From contig CALWGC010000022.1 of the NCBI GenBank assembly GCA_944378105.1, positions 32,944 through 96,943 of the forward strand: a stretch of 64,000 nucleotides of DNA, in the 5' to 3' direction. The DNA comes from an uncultured Clostridia bacterium (GTDB lineage: Bacteria; Bacillota; Clostridia; Lachnospirales; Anaerotignaceae). A program made the translations under genes and the position numbers. Positions within the stretch are counted from its first letter, which is position 1, and each line of letters opens with the position of its first letter. Positions 45,032 through 53,620 of this stretch are shown here, in pieces. The notes under the pieces were generated by a model that was given only the letters and a program-made list of their open reading frames with translations, made no database searches and was not told the origin of the DNA.

Positions 45032-46075
45032 TTAAGCCGGGAAAATCGGTGGGCAGCTTAAGCCCGTTTCTTCCGGCAAACCAAAGAGCAAATTCATGTT
45101 TTGCACCGCCTGTCCGGCAGCGCCTTTGCCCAAGTTGTCAATGGCCCCAATGGCAATGATGCGGTTGGTGCGTTCGTCAATGGTAAAACCAATATCCAAG
45201 AAGTTGGAACCCTTCACCCATCTGGTTTCTGGGAACACGCCTTTTTTCGTCAAACGGATGAAGTATTCTTTGCCATAATATTTTTCATAAACGGCCTTCA
45301 CGTCTTCATAAGAAACTTTTTGTTTCAGTGTGGCATAGCAGGTGGCCAAAATCCCCCGGTTCATGGGGATCAAGTGTGGCGTAAAGGTCAGCGTGATTTT
45401 CTCCCCTGCCGCATAGGAAAGCTGTTCTTCAATTTCTGGGGTATGACGGTGGCTGGCCAATTTATAGGCTTTCACCGTTTCGTTGCACTCGTCGAACATA
45501 TTGGGCAGGGCCAGGCCACGGCCGGCGCCGGTGACACCACTTTTGGCGTCCACCACAATGGTATGTAAGTCAATCAGCCCTTCGGCCACCAGCGGCCGCA
45601 GCGTCAAAATAGAACAAGTGGTGTAACAGCCGGGGTTTGCAATGAGTCTAGCCCCTTTGATTTTTTCCCGGTTCACTTCGCAAAGACCATACACCGCCTG
45701 GGGCAGCAGGCTTTTTCCGTGGTGCTCCACCCCATACCAAGCTTCGTATTCGGCGGCGTCTTGCAACCGGAAGTCGGCGCCAAAGTCGATGACCTTTGTT
45801 TTTTCCAATACTTCCTTTGTAATGACTTTGGAGGCGGTACCATGGGGCAGTGCCAAAAACAGCACGTCGCATGCTTCGCTTAAATAGTCCAAATCCATTT
45901 CTCCTAACACCATTTCATTTAACTGGCGATAGTTTTCGTATACCTCATCAAATTGTTTTCCTACATAACTATGTGCTGTCATATTGGTAATGGAGACTTC
46001 CGGATGCTGCATCAATAACCGCACCAGTTCGTTGCCTGCATATCCCGTTGCTCCAATAATTCCTGCTCGAATCAT
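45032..46075 (-). CDS. argC: N-acetyl-gamma-glutamyl-phosphate reductase
   Basis: A 347-residue NADPH-dependent reductase. It has GATGYAGNELVRLL at residues 8-21, the catalytic cysteine in NPGCYTTCS, and HRHTPEIEEQL. It is the first gene of the leftward arginine operon argC-argJ-argJ-argB-argD-FAH. GAAAGGAG precedes the ATG. A strong promoter 47 bp upstream diverges from the argG promoter. Confidence 0.95.
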   Translation of the reverse strand: MIRAGIIGATGYAGNELVRLLMQHPEVSITNMTAHSYVGKQFDEVYENYRQLNEMVLGEMDLDYLSEACDVLFLALPHGTASKVITKEVLEKTKVIDFGADFRLQDAAEYEAWYGVEHHGKSLLPQAVYGLCEVNREKIKGARLIANPGCYTTCSILTLRPLVAEGLIDLHTIVVDAKSGVTGAGRGLALPNMFDECNETVKAYKLASHRHTPEIEEQLSYAAGEKITLTFTPHLIPMNRGILATCYATLKQKVSYEDVKAVYEKYYGKEYFIRLTKKGVFPETRWVKGSNFLDIGFTIDERTNRIIAIGAIDNLGKGAAGQAVQNMNLLFGLPEETGLSCPPIFPA

Positions 46076-46121
46076 CGCTTATAACTCCTTTCATTCTGGT
46101 TCTTCCGTATATGATTTTATA

Positions 46122-46150
46122 ATTATACACACTTTATTCGCGTTATGCAA
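46122..46150 (-). promoter_or_regulatory. argC operon promoter
   Basis: TTGCAT (46145-46150), 17 bp, TATAAT (46122-46127) on the minus strand. Hexamers and spacing are identical to the argG promoter 18 bp away on the other strand. Confidence 0.85.
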
Positions 46151-46168
46151 GGAAATTTCAAAAAAATA

Positions 46169-46197
46169 TTGCATTTTTTTCGTATACCGTGTATAAT
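46169..46197 (+). promoter_or_regulatory. argG-argH promoter
   Basis: TTGCAT (46169-46174), 17 bp, TATAAT (46192-46197), about 50 bp before argG. ATGCAA and TTGCAT of the two divergent promoters form an inverted repeat across an AT-rich 18-bp centre, a plausible place for an arginine repressor; I could not match a clear ARG box. Confidence 0.85.
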
Positions 46198-46247
46198 GTG
46201 TTTCAACAGCAAAAAAACATCCATTTATATTTAGGAGGTATTTTGAT

Positions 46248-47465
46248 ATGGAAAAAGAAAAAATTGTGCTTGCCTATTCTGGCGGTTTGGACACGTCTGT
46301 GATCATCCCTTGGCTGAAAGAAAACTATAATAATGCAGAAGTCATTGCCGTTTGCGGCAATGTGGGCCAAGGCAAAGAAACGGAAGGTCTGGAAGAAAGA
46401 GCGCTGAAAACTGGCGCAAGCAAGCTTTATATTGAAGACTTGACCGAAGAATTCATCACCGAAGCCATCTTCCCTTGTGTGAAAGCCAATGCCGTTTATG
46501 AAGGCAAATATCTGCTTGGTACATCCATGGCTCGTCCTATCATTGCAAAACGCCTGGTGGAAATCGCCAAAAAAGAAGGCGCAACGGCCATCTGCCACGG
46601 GGCCACCGGCAAAGGCAACGACCAAGTACGGTTTGAATTGACCATCAAAGCCCTGGCTCCAGAACTGAAAATCATCGCTCCTTGGCGTCTGGACACCTGG
46701 AAAATGCAAAGCCGCGAAGATGAAATGGCTTATCTGGAAGCCCATGGCATTCCTTTTGAAGCAGGCCACGACAATTCCTATAGCCGTGACCGCAACATCT
46801 GGCATTTGAGCCATGAAGGCTTGGAACTGGAAGACCCAGCCAACGAACCAAACTATGAACATCTGCTGCAGTTGGGCGTTTCCCCAGAAAAAGCACCAGA
46901 TACCCCAGAATACGTAACCTTGCATTTTGAAAAAGGTGTCTGCACCGCCGTCAACGGCAAAGAAATGGGCCCTGTAGAAATGTTGACCACCTTAAACGAA
47001 CTGGGCGGCAAAAACGGTATCGGCATCCAAGACATCTGCGAAAACCGTGTCGTTGGTATGAAGAGCCGCGGTGTCTATGAAACCCCAGGCGGTTCCATTT
47101 TGTACTATGCGCATCGGGAACTGGAATACCTGACTTTGGACAAACAGACCCAGGCTTGGAACGAAATTTGCTCCACCAAATTTACCGAATTGGTCTATAG
47201 CGGCGAATGGTTCACCCCTCTGCGGGAAGCATTGAGCAAATACTTTGATAGTGTCAACGAAACCGTCACCGGCGATGTAAAACTGAAACTTTATAAAGGT
47301 AACATCATCCCAGCCGGCTCCACCAGCCCATACTCTCTCTACAATGAATCCATCGCAAGCTTTACCACCGGCGAACTGTATAACCACAAAGACGCCGACG
47401 GCTTCATCAACCTCTTTGGCCTGCCGATGAAAGTACGGGCTATGATGATGCAGAACAAAAAATAA
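46248..47465 (+). CDS. argG: Argininosuccinate synthase
   Basis: A 405-residue enzyme with the ATP-binding [11 protein letters not shown] (residues 8-18), [14 protein letters not shown], and [15 protein letters not shown]. It condenses citrulline and aspartate. TAGGAGG lies nine bases before the ATG. argH follows after 117 bp that contain a strong hairpin. No ornithine carbamoyltransferase gene is in the window. Confidence 0.97.
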   Translation: MEKEKIVLAYSGGLDTSVIIPWLKENYNNAEVIAVCGNVGQGKETEGLEERALKTGASKLYIEDLTEEFITEAIFPCVKANAVYEGKYLLGTSMARPIIAKRLVEIAKKEGATAICHGATGKGNDQVRFELTIKALAPELKIIAPWRLDTWKMQSREDEMAYLEAHGIPFEAGHDNSYSRDRNIWHLSHEGLELEDPANEPNYEHLLQLGVSPEKAPDTPEYVTLHFEKGVCTAVNGKEMGPVEMLTTLNELGGKNGIGIQDICENRVVGMKSRGVYETPGGSILYYAHRELEYLTLDKQTQAWNEICSTKFTELVYSGEWFTPLREALSKYFDSVNETVTGDVKLKLYKGNIIPAGSTSPYSLYNESIASFTTGELYNHKDADGFINLFGLPMKVRAMMMQNKK

Positions 47466-47520
47466 GCCTTGACAAAACCCACCAAGCAAAAGAAAATAAT
47501 AGATAGCGAAGCAACCTCTT

Positions 47521-47551
47521 GGCTGTCGCCGCAATCCGGCGGCAGCCATTT
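47521..47551 (+). promoter_or_regulatory. Intercistronic hairpin between argG and argH
   Basis: GGCTGTCGCCG (47521-47531) pairs with CGGCGGCAGCC (47537-47547) over 11 bp with one wobble, loop CAATC, then ATTTTCG. The short T-run suggests a weak terminator or an mRNA-stabilising element that could set the argG:argH ratio. Confidence 0.6.
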
Positions 47552-47582
47552 TCGTATGAAAAACAGAAAGGATGACCATTTT

Positions 47583-48965
47583 ATGAGTAAACTTTGGGGC
47601 GGTCGTTTCACCAAACAGACCGACGGCTTCACCGACCATTTCCATTCTTCCATTTCCTTCGACAGCCGGATGTATAAACAAGACATCGAAGGCAGCATGG
47701 CCCATGCCAAAATGCTGGGCAAGCAAGGCATCATCTCCCAAGAAGACGCCGATTTATTGGTGAAAACCTTGGGCGAAGTGTTGGCAGACATTGAAGCAGG
47801 CCACGTCACTTTCGACGAAAAAGCCGAAGATATCCACATGAACATCGAAACCATTTTGATCGAACGCATTGGCGATGTGGGCAAACGCCTTCACACTGGC
47901 CGCAGCCGTAACGACCAGGTAGCACTGGATATCCGGATGTATGTGAAAGAAGAAATCACCACCATCCGTTCCCTCATCAAAACCCTGGCCGTCACCTTAA
48001 ACAACTTGGCCAAAGACCATACCGAAACCATCATGCCCGGCTATACCCACCTCCAACGGGCCCAGCCCATCACATTGGCCCACCATCTTCTGGCTTATGT
48101 GGAAATGTTCAAACGGGATAACGACCGGTTAAAAGACGTCTACCGCCGCACCAATGTATTGCCACTGGGTAGCGGCGCCCTGGCCACCACCACCTATCCT
48201 CTGGACCGGTATTTTGTGGCAGAAGAATTGGGCTTTGACGACATCACCTTAAACAGCTTGGACGGCGTCAGCGACCGTGATTTCTGCATCGAGCTTTTGA
48301 GCGCCCTTTCCATTTTGATGATGCACTTAAGCCGTTTTTGCGAAGAAATCATCCTTTGGAGCAGCCATGAATTCCGCTTTGTGGAACTGGACGATAGCTA
48401 TGCCACCGGCTCCAGCATCATGCCCCAAAAGAAAAACCCCGACATGGCCGAACTGATCCGCGGCAAAACCGGCCGGGTCTATGGCTATCTCATGGGCCTT
48501 TTGACCACCATGAAGGGCCTGCCTTTGGCCTATAACAAAGATATGCAGGAAGATAAAGAAGGCGTCTTTGCGGCCATCGACACCGTCAAAATGTGCCTGC
48601 CCGTCTTTACGGGTATGGTAAAAACCATGACTGTGCGCAAAGACAATATGTATCAGGCCACCAAGGGCGGCTTTACCAACGCCACCGACGCCGCCGACTG
48701 GTTGGTCAAACACGGCGTCCCCTTCCGCGATGCCCACAGCATCATCGGCCATTTGGTGCTTTACTGCATCGAACACAACACCAACTTGGACGACCTTTCT
48801 TTGGAAGAATATCAGGCCATCTCTCCAGTGTTTGACGAAACCGTCTACGATGCCATCCGGGTGGAAAAATGCGTGGCAGCCAGAAACGTGCCCGGCGGCC
48901 CATCCAAAGAATATATCGACACCTTGATTGCCAAAAACGACGCACTTTTTCAACAAGAAGCCTAA
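47583..48965 (+). CDS. argH: Argininosuccinate lyase
   Basis: A 460-residue lyase of the fumarase superfamily. It starts KLWGGRF, shows HTGRSRNDQVALD and PGYTHLQRAQP, and carries the mobile catalytic-serine loop GSSIMPQKKNPD. It releases arginine and fumarate. The ATG at 47583 is preceded by AAAGGAT; the longer frame from 47469 runs through the intercistronic hairpin and is rejected. Confidence 0.97.
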   Translation: MSKLWGGRFTKQTDGFTDHFHSSISFDSRMYKQDIEGSMAHAKMLGKQGIISQEDADLLVKTLGEVLADIEAGHVTFDEKAEDIHMNIETILIERIGDVGKRLHTGRSRNDQVALDIRMYVKEEITTIRSLIKTLAVTLNNLAKDHTETIMPGYTHLQRAQPITLAHHLLAYVEMFKRDNDRLKDVYRRTNVLPLGSGALATTTYPLDRYFVAEELGFDDITLNSLDGVSDRDFCIELLSALSILMMHLSRFCEEIILWSSHEFRFVELDDSYATGSSIMPQKKNPDMAELIRGKTGRVYGYLMGLLTTMKGLPLAYNKDMQEDKEGVFAAIDTVKMCLPVFTGMVKTMTVRKDNMYQATKGGFTNATDAADWLVKHGVPFRDAHSIIGHLVLYCIEHNTNLDDLSLEEYQAISPVFDETVYDAIRVEKCVAARNVPGGPSKEYIDTLIAKNDALFQQEA

Positions 48966-48972
48966 AGAAAGA

Positions 48973-49016
48973 AAAAACAGCAAAAACCGGTTTTGCCGCG
49001 TTTTTGCTGTTTTTTA
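48973..49016. terminator. argH terminator
   Basis: AAAAAACAGCAAAAAC pairs with GTTTTTGCTGTTTTTT around CGGTTTTGCCGC; a long, AT-rich bidirectional hairpin. Confidence 0.85.
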
Positions 49017-49020
49017 TATC

Positions 49021-49052
49021 AAAAACCCCCTTGTTTTCCAAGGGGGTTTTCT
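49021..49052. terminator. Terminator of the secreted protein gene at 49054
   Basis: AAAACCCCCTTG-TTTTC-CAAGGGGGTTTT, 12-bp perfect stem directly after the leftward stop codon. Confidence 0.88.
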
Positions 49053-49053
49053 C

Positions 49054-49833
49054 TCAGTAATTCTGGGCCATCACATTGCCTTGTCCGTCCACAAAGGTGA
49101 TCTGAACCGTGGCATCTTCCGGCACTTTTTTATAGGTTTTTACAATGCTTTCAAACATCGTATAATACTGGTCTTGCAATTCCGGCGTAAATTCATCCCA
49201 GGCCGCAATGGCATCTTCCGTAAAGACGATGGTCATGTTGCTCCAATCGTCCCCTTCTCCAGGCTGAATATCCTGCAATACACGACTATACATTTGCAAC
49301 ACATAATCAATGCGCATTGGGAATTCTTCTTCCAAGGCCGCATCCATTTCTTCTTCCGAAGGATAGGCCACATAAGATTCAAAAGACACACCCACCGTAT
49401 ACACACCATCCATGGTCATGCAACGGTCACCCACCATTTTTTCTCCATAGGTGCCATACCGGGTGATCCCTGTCTGTTTTGCCATATCCATCACCGCGTA
49501 AGTGGTCAAATACTGGGTGCTCATTCCTTCCGGAATTTCAACTTCCGTCGTTCCCACGCCTTTTTCCACCGTCAGCTCACCTTGGTAGATTTCCTCTGCA
49601 TCGGGATGCTGGGCATAGATGTCAAACAAGGCCCCGTCCGGCGCATTGGTCTGCACCGAAATGGTCAAAACGCCATCGTTATAGGTGCCGTCTGCCACTG
49701 CCACAAATTCATAAGGGTCTGTCACCGCCAAAACTTGTTCGTCCGTCACAAACTCCCGATCCAAATACCAACATCCAGCCGATGCAGCCACCAAAACGGC
49801 CGCCGCCAGTGCAATGATACCATTTGTTTTCAT
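49054..49833 (-). CDS. Exported protein of unknown function
   Basis: A 259-residue protein with an N-terminal hydrophobic signal (residues 4-21) ending ASAGCWYLD. The cysteine could be lipidated, but the -3 residue is serine, so the lipobox is weak. The mature part is acidic. An Ig-like beta region (about 45-115) is followed by a helical half with many aspartates and glutamates. I do not recognise the family. CAAAAGGAGA precedes the ATG. It is monocistronic. Confidence 0.7.
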   Translation of the reverse strand: MKTNGIIALAAAVLVAASAGCWYLDREFVTDEQVLAVTDPYEFVAVADGTYNDGVLTISVQTNAPDGALFDIYAQHPDAEEIYQGELTVEKGVGTTEVEIPEGMSTQYLTTYAVMDMAKQTGITRYGTYGEKMVGDRCMTMDGVYTVGVSFESYVAYPSEEEMDAALEEEFPMRIDYVLQMYSRVLQDIQPGEGDDWSNMTIVFTEDAIAAWDEFTPELQDQYYTMFESIVKTYKKVPEDATVQITFVDGQGNVMAQNY

Positions 49834-49930
49834 TGTTCTAATCTCCTTTTGCTATTTTCCAAATCTTGTCCATTTTACTGCAAAATACGGAAAAAAGGAT
49901 GAAATTTTTGTAAACATCCGTTTCTTTTTT

Positions 49931-50500
49931 TCAGCGGAACACCACACGGCCTTCTTTTCGTCTCGGCGCTTTTGGCGTAACATCACTATATCCTAACGTC
50001 ACTGCCGCCAAAAGCGGCCCCTTTCCCGGTGCAAAAGCAGCCCGCAGTTCCTCTCCCACATGAAGCGGCGCCGTTAACCAACAACTGGCAATGCCCTTGC
50101 TGTAGGCCGTCAGCACCAAATTTTGCAGTGCCGCCGCCACACTTTCAATGGCCCCTTCTTTTTCATCATACGTTTCCTGCTGCAAAAAAGCCAGCACACA
50201 AGCCTGGGCATTGCCCATGTGCTTGACAAAATCCACCGTTTCTTCAATCACCTCTGGGTGATTGGAAAACCTGCGGTTTAGCACGTTGCGCAAGGAAAAA
50301 ATGCTGCCGCCCATGATTTCCACCAACTGGGCCATAGCTTCCTTGGAATGGCAAACCACAAAATACCAAGGCTGTAAGTTCACCGCCGAAGGGGCCTGAC
50401 AGGCCGCCAGGAGCAACTCTTCCAACACTTCTTTTTCAATGGGCTTGTCCAAATACCGCCGCACGCTGCGCCGGCCATAAATGGCTTCTTTCAGTTCCAT
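49931..50500 (-). CDS. Nitroreductase-family protein
   Basis: A 189-residue flavin-dependent reductase. The FMN-binding RRSVRRYLDKPIEKE lies near the N terminus and QAPSAVNLQPWYFVV at 35-50, with GIASCWLTAPLHVG and LGYSDVTPKAPRRKEGRVVFR late in the protein. Substrates of this group are varied (nitro compounds, quinones, flavins). It begins 15 bp after the ABC-F stop, so it is the last gene of a three-gene leftward set. Confidence 0.87.
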   Translation of the reverse strand: MELKEAIYGRRSVRRYLDKPIEKEVLEELLLAACQAPSAVNLQPWYFVVCHSKEAMAQLVEIMGGSIFSLRNVLNRRFSNHPEVIEETVDFVKHMGNAQACVLAFLQQETYDEKEGAIESVAAALQNLVLTAYSKGIASCWLTAPLHVGEELRAAFAPGKGPLLAAVTLGYSDVTPKAPRRKEGRVVFR

Positions 50501-50514
50501 GAAAGCCTCCTACA

Positions 50515-52134
50515 TCAAGAGAATTTTTCCCGCAATTCTTCCACCACTGGGTCTTCCAAGTATTCGTCAAAGGTTTCCACCCGGTCGATGATGCCGTTTG
50601 GCAAAATTTCCATAATCCGGTTGGCAATGGTATGCACAAACTGGTGGTCATGGGAATCAAACAGCAACGTACCTTTATAATCCATCAACCCTTCGTTGAG
50701 GGCCGTAATGCTTTCCAAATCCAAGTGGTTGGTTGGCTCATCCAATACCAACACGTTGGCGCCGGAAATCATCATCTTACAAAGCATACAGCGCACTCTC
50801 TCGCCCCCGGAGAGGACTTTTGCGCTCTTGGTGGCTTCTTCGCCGCTAAAAAGCATCCGTCCAAGCCAGCCGCGGATATCGGCGTCATACTGTTCCCCTT
50901 CTTTGGCATAAGGGCGCAGCCATTCAATCAAAGAATCGTCCACGCCGTCAAAATATTTCCCGTTGTCTTTGGGGAAATAAGCCTGGGACGTGGTAACGCC
51001 CCATTTAAAGCTGCCTTCGTCCGGTTCCATTTCGCCCATCAAAATTTGGAACAAGGTGGTTCTGGCCAATTCGTCGGTGCCCACAAAGGCCACTTTGTCG
51101 TTGGGGTTAATGAGGAAAGAAACATTGTTCAACACCTTGCGGCCGTCGATGGTTTTGGAAAGGTTTTTCACTTCCAGAAGGTCGTTACCCACTTCCCGGT
51201 CCTGTTTGAAGTTCACAAAAGGATAACGGCGGCTGGAAGGCTTGATGGTATCCATCTGCAAGTTATCCAGCAGTTTTTTCCGGCTGGTGGCCTGTTTGCT
51301 TTTGGAGGCATTGGCGCTGAATCGCTGGATAAACTCCTGCAATTCCTTCATCTTTTGTTCCACCCGTTTGTTCTGGTCTTTCAACTGCCGCTGGGTCATT
51401 TGGGTATAGCCATACCAGAAGTCATAGTTGCCCACAAACATGGTGATTTTACCATAGTCAATATCTGCGATATGGGTACAGATTTTATTGAGGAAGTGAC
51501 GGTCGTGGCTAACCACGATAACGGTATTTTCAAAGTCCATCAAAAAGTCTTCCAGCCATTTGATGGATTTCAAATCCAAGTGGTTGGTAGGTTCGTCCAA
51601 AAGCAAAATATCTGGGTTTCCAAACAGGGCCTGGGCCAGGAGCACTTTCACTTTCAAATTGCCAGGCAGTGCCGCCATTTTCTGATAATGAAATTCGTTG
51701 GGCACCCCCAAACCGTTGAGCAAAATTTCTGCATTGCTTTCGGCGGACCAGCCGTCCAGCTCTGCAAACTCCCCTTCCAATTCCGACACCCGGATGCCGT
51801 CTTCATCGTTAAAGTCTGGTTTTGCATACAATGCATCTTTTTCCTGCATGATGTCATACAGCCGTTTATGGCCATAGAGTACGGCCTGCACCACTTCAAA
51901 ATCGTCAAATTCGAAATGGTCCTGTTTTAACACTGCCATCCGTTCGCCTGGTGTGATGCTGACAGAGCCTTTGTTTGGCTCAATTTCGCCAGAGAGGATT
52001 TTCAAAAAGGTACTTTTCCCTGCGCCGTTGGCACCAATCAAACCATAGCAATTGCCTTTGGTAAAGTTTACGTTTACATCTTTAAATAATACTCTGCCGC
52101 CATATTGCAGCTCTACGCCGTTTGCACTAATCAT
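50515..52134 (-). CDS. ABC-F family ATPase (YbiT/YkpA type)
   Basis: A 539-residue soluble protein with two ABC domains and no membrane segments. The first has GANGAGKS and the atypical signature LPGNLKVKVLLAQALF; the second has LSGGERVRCMLCKM. Both Walker B motifs read VLDEPTNHLD or LLDEPTNHLD. The linker between the domains (about 245-290) is basic. ABC-F proteins of this length act on the ribosome in translation; resistance types have longer linkers, so this is probably a housekeeping member. Confidence 0.9.
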   Translation of the reverse strand: MISANGVELQYGGRVLFKDVNVNFTKGNCYGLIGANGAGKSTFLKILSGEIEPNKGSVSITPGERMAVLKQDHFEFDDFEVVQAVLYGHKRLYDIMQEKDALYAKPDFNDEDGIRVSELEGEFAELDGWSAESNAEILLNGLGVPNEFHYQKMAALPGNLKVKVLLAQALFGNPDILLLDEPTNHLDLKSIKWLEDFLMDFENTVIVVSHDRHFLNKICTHIADIDYGKITMFVGNYDFWYGYTQMTQRQLKDQNKRVEQKMKELQEFIQRFSANASKSKQATSRKKLLDNLQMDTIKPSSRRYPFVNFKQDREVGNDLLEVKNLSKTIDGRKVLNNVSFLINPNDKVAFVGTDELARTTLFQILMGEMEPDEGSFKWGVTTSQAYFPKDNGKYFDGVDDSLIEWLRPYAKEGEQYDADIRGWLGRMLFSGEEATKSAKVLSGGERVRCMLCKMMISGANVLVLDEPTNHLDLESITALNEGLMDYKGTLLFDSHDHQFVHTIANRIMEILPNGIIDRVETFDEYLEDPVVEELREKFS

Positions 52135-52157
52135 GTCGTTCTCCTTTTCTTTGCTCT

Positions 52158-53132
52158 TTATTCTTGCGCCTCTTCGGCTTCTTCCACCGTTTCTTCGGCC
52201 GTGGTATCATCCAAAAGCTGTCCATCCAATGCCTCTTGCGGCACCAAGATGGATTCTGTTTCGTTCAAATTCTCCAGTGTCACCGTCAGCTCATATTGAC
52301 TTACTTCCAATGGTTTGGCATTTTCATAGCCTTCCAAATCCTTCACTTCGTTAAACAAATTGTCGGCAATGGTTTGATAGGCGGCGCCGGCATCATATTG
52401 ATACTGCACCACATTGCCTTCTTCATTCAGCCAAAACGTAATCGGCATATCAGCCACCCCGGCCATCTGCGCTTCCGTCAAGGTTGCCATACCTGTGGCC
52501 ACAAAGGTACCGGTGTAAATCATCGTCGCCGGCATCAGTTCCGCCGGCACCACGCCTTCCACTCGCTGTACCGTGCGCCCATCGGGCAAAGTTTCTTCTC
52601 CCATCAATGCCACATCTTGGGTTGCCACCAACAAAATGTCGATCATTTCTTTGAGATCATATTGCCCCAGCAATCCATACAACGTGTCTTCATCCACCTT
52701 GGATTTGTACCACACCCCGTCGTACTGCATATAAAGCATCAACTGTTCACCTTCACTGCCCACATAAAAATGGGAACTGCCCATGGACTCGCCGTTACCT
52801 TCTGTAGAAATACCAATTTCTTGCTGCAAAGGTTCATACACTTGGGCCAATGAGGTGCTTACGGTGGCGCTGTTTTCGCCGCCGTCATTGATAAAGGCAA
52901 AATCCAGCTGCATTGCCCCGGTATAACTTTCCATCTCCTCAATGCGCTCTGCTGCTTTGCTCATCCAGGTAAGTCCTGCCTGTTTTTGTTCTTCGGTGGC
53001 TTCTGTCTTTGTTTCTTCCACCATTTCCAGTCCCACTTCTTGAGGTTCTTTGGATGCGATTTGGCTACAACCGCTGCCCATCCAGGCCAGACAGCCACAC
53101 AGCAGCACCGCCAAAAGTTGCTTCTTTTTCAT
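52158..53132 (-). CDS. Lipoprotein of the DUF6612/LolA-like fold
   Basis: A 324-residue lipoprotein. The signal peptide ends in GSGC-SQ (residues 18-24). The mature protein begins with a charged Glu/Thr-rich linker, then a beta-rich domain resembling LolA/DUF6612 lipoproteins (FAFINDGGENSATV, MYMQYDGVWYKSKVDEDT, ITFWLNEEGNVVQY). It ends in an acidic tail. Function is unknown. It precedes the ABC-F gene by 23 bp. Confidence 0.7.
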   Translation of the reverse strand: MKKKQLLAVLLCGCLAWMGSGCSQIASKEPQEVGLEMVEETKTEATEEQKQAGLTWMSKAAERIEEMESYTGAMQLDFAFINDGGENSATVSTSLAQVYEPLQQEIGISTEGNGESMGSSHFYVGSEGEQLMLYMQYDGVWYKSKVDEDTLYGLLGQYDLKEMIDILLVATQDVALMGEETLPDGRTVQRVEGVVPAELMPATMIYTGTFVATGMATLTEAQMAGVADMPITFWLNEEGNVVQYQYDAGAAYQTIADNLFNEVKDLEGYENAKPLEVSQYELTVTLENLNETESILVPQEALDGQLLDDTTAEETVEEAEEAQE

Positions 53133-53158
53133 AGAAATCTCCTTTCCCGCATTTTGCC

Positions 53159-53187
53159 ATACTATTTGTTATTTTATAATAAACAAA
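53159..53187 (-). promoter_or_regulatory. Possible promoter of the lipoprotein/ABC-F/nitroreductase set
   Basis: TTTGTT (53182-53187), 17 bp, TAGTAT (53159-53164) on the minus strand, 27 bp before the ATG. The match is moderate. Confidence 0.45.
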
Positions 53188-53571
53188 CTCGGATTGCAAC
53201 GAAAAACGAAATTCCTTGCCGGAAAATATGACAGAAGGAAAGAAATTTTCACAAAACCATCACATAGTCATCAAACAGTTTACATAATTCTTAGTTGTAC
53301 TCCTTCTTGTAAGTAAGAAATGTATCTGAAAAACCCCTTTTTCAGCTTACTTACCTCAGCGAATAGAGAGTGTGGTTGCCGTTAACCCCTCTCGCCTCTT
53401 ATGAGGGAAGCCGAAGGGAAAAAACAATCCCGCACATTGTTTTTTCTGCCTGTCGCTGCATTCGTTTTCCTCTGTTTGCAAAAGCAACAGCTTAGACGGC
53501 TTCTCTCCTTTCAGAAAAACCTTTTTTTCTGAAAAAAAATAACTCCTTTGGTTTTTTGAACCACAAACCAC
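53188..53571. other. Gene-free stretch with three palindromes
   Basis: No gene is seen on either strand. The stretch holds a nested hairpin (53309-53354: GTAAGTAAG/CTTACTTAC outside, CTGAAAAA-CCCC-TTTTTCAG inside). It also has a terminator-like AAAAAACAAT/ATTGTTTTTT (53419-53445) and TTTCAGAAAAA/TTTTTCTGAAA (53508-53533). A short untranslated RNA is possible, but no convincing promoter was found. Confidence 0.4.
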
Positions 53572-53609
53572 AAAACAAACAGCCACCCGCGAGGGTGGCT
53601 GTTTGTTTT
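53572..53609. terminator. lonB terminator
   Basis: A 17-bp perfect stem, AAAACAAACAGCCACCC and its complement, with a GCGA loop, immediately after the lonB stop. Confidence 0.92.
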
Positions 53610-53620
53610 TGCATCCAGCA

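Noticed and set aside
46122..46197. Arginine repressor (ARG) box
   Set aside because: AT-rich segments are present, but no pair matched the 18-bp ARG consensus well enough to annotate; only the inverted -35 elements are reported.
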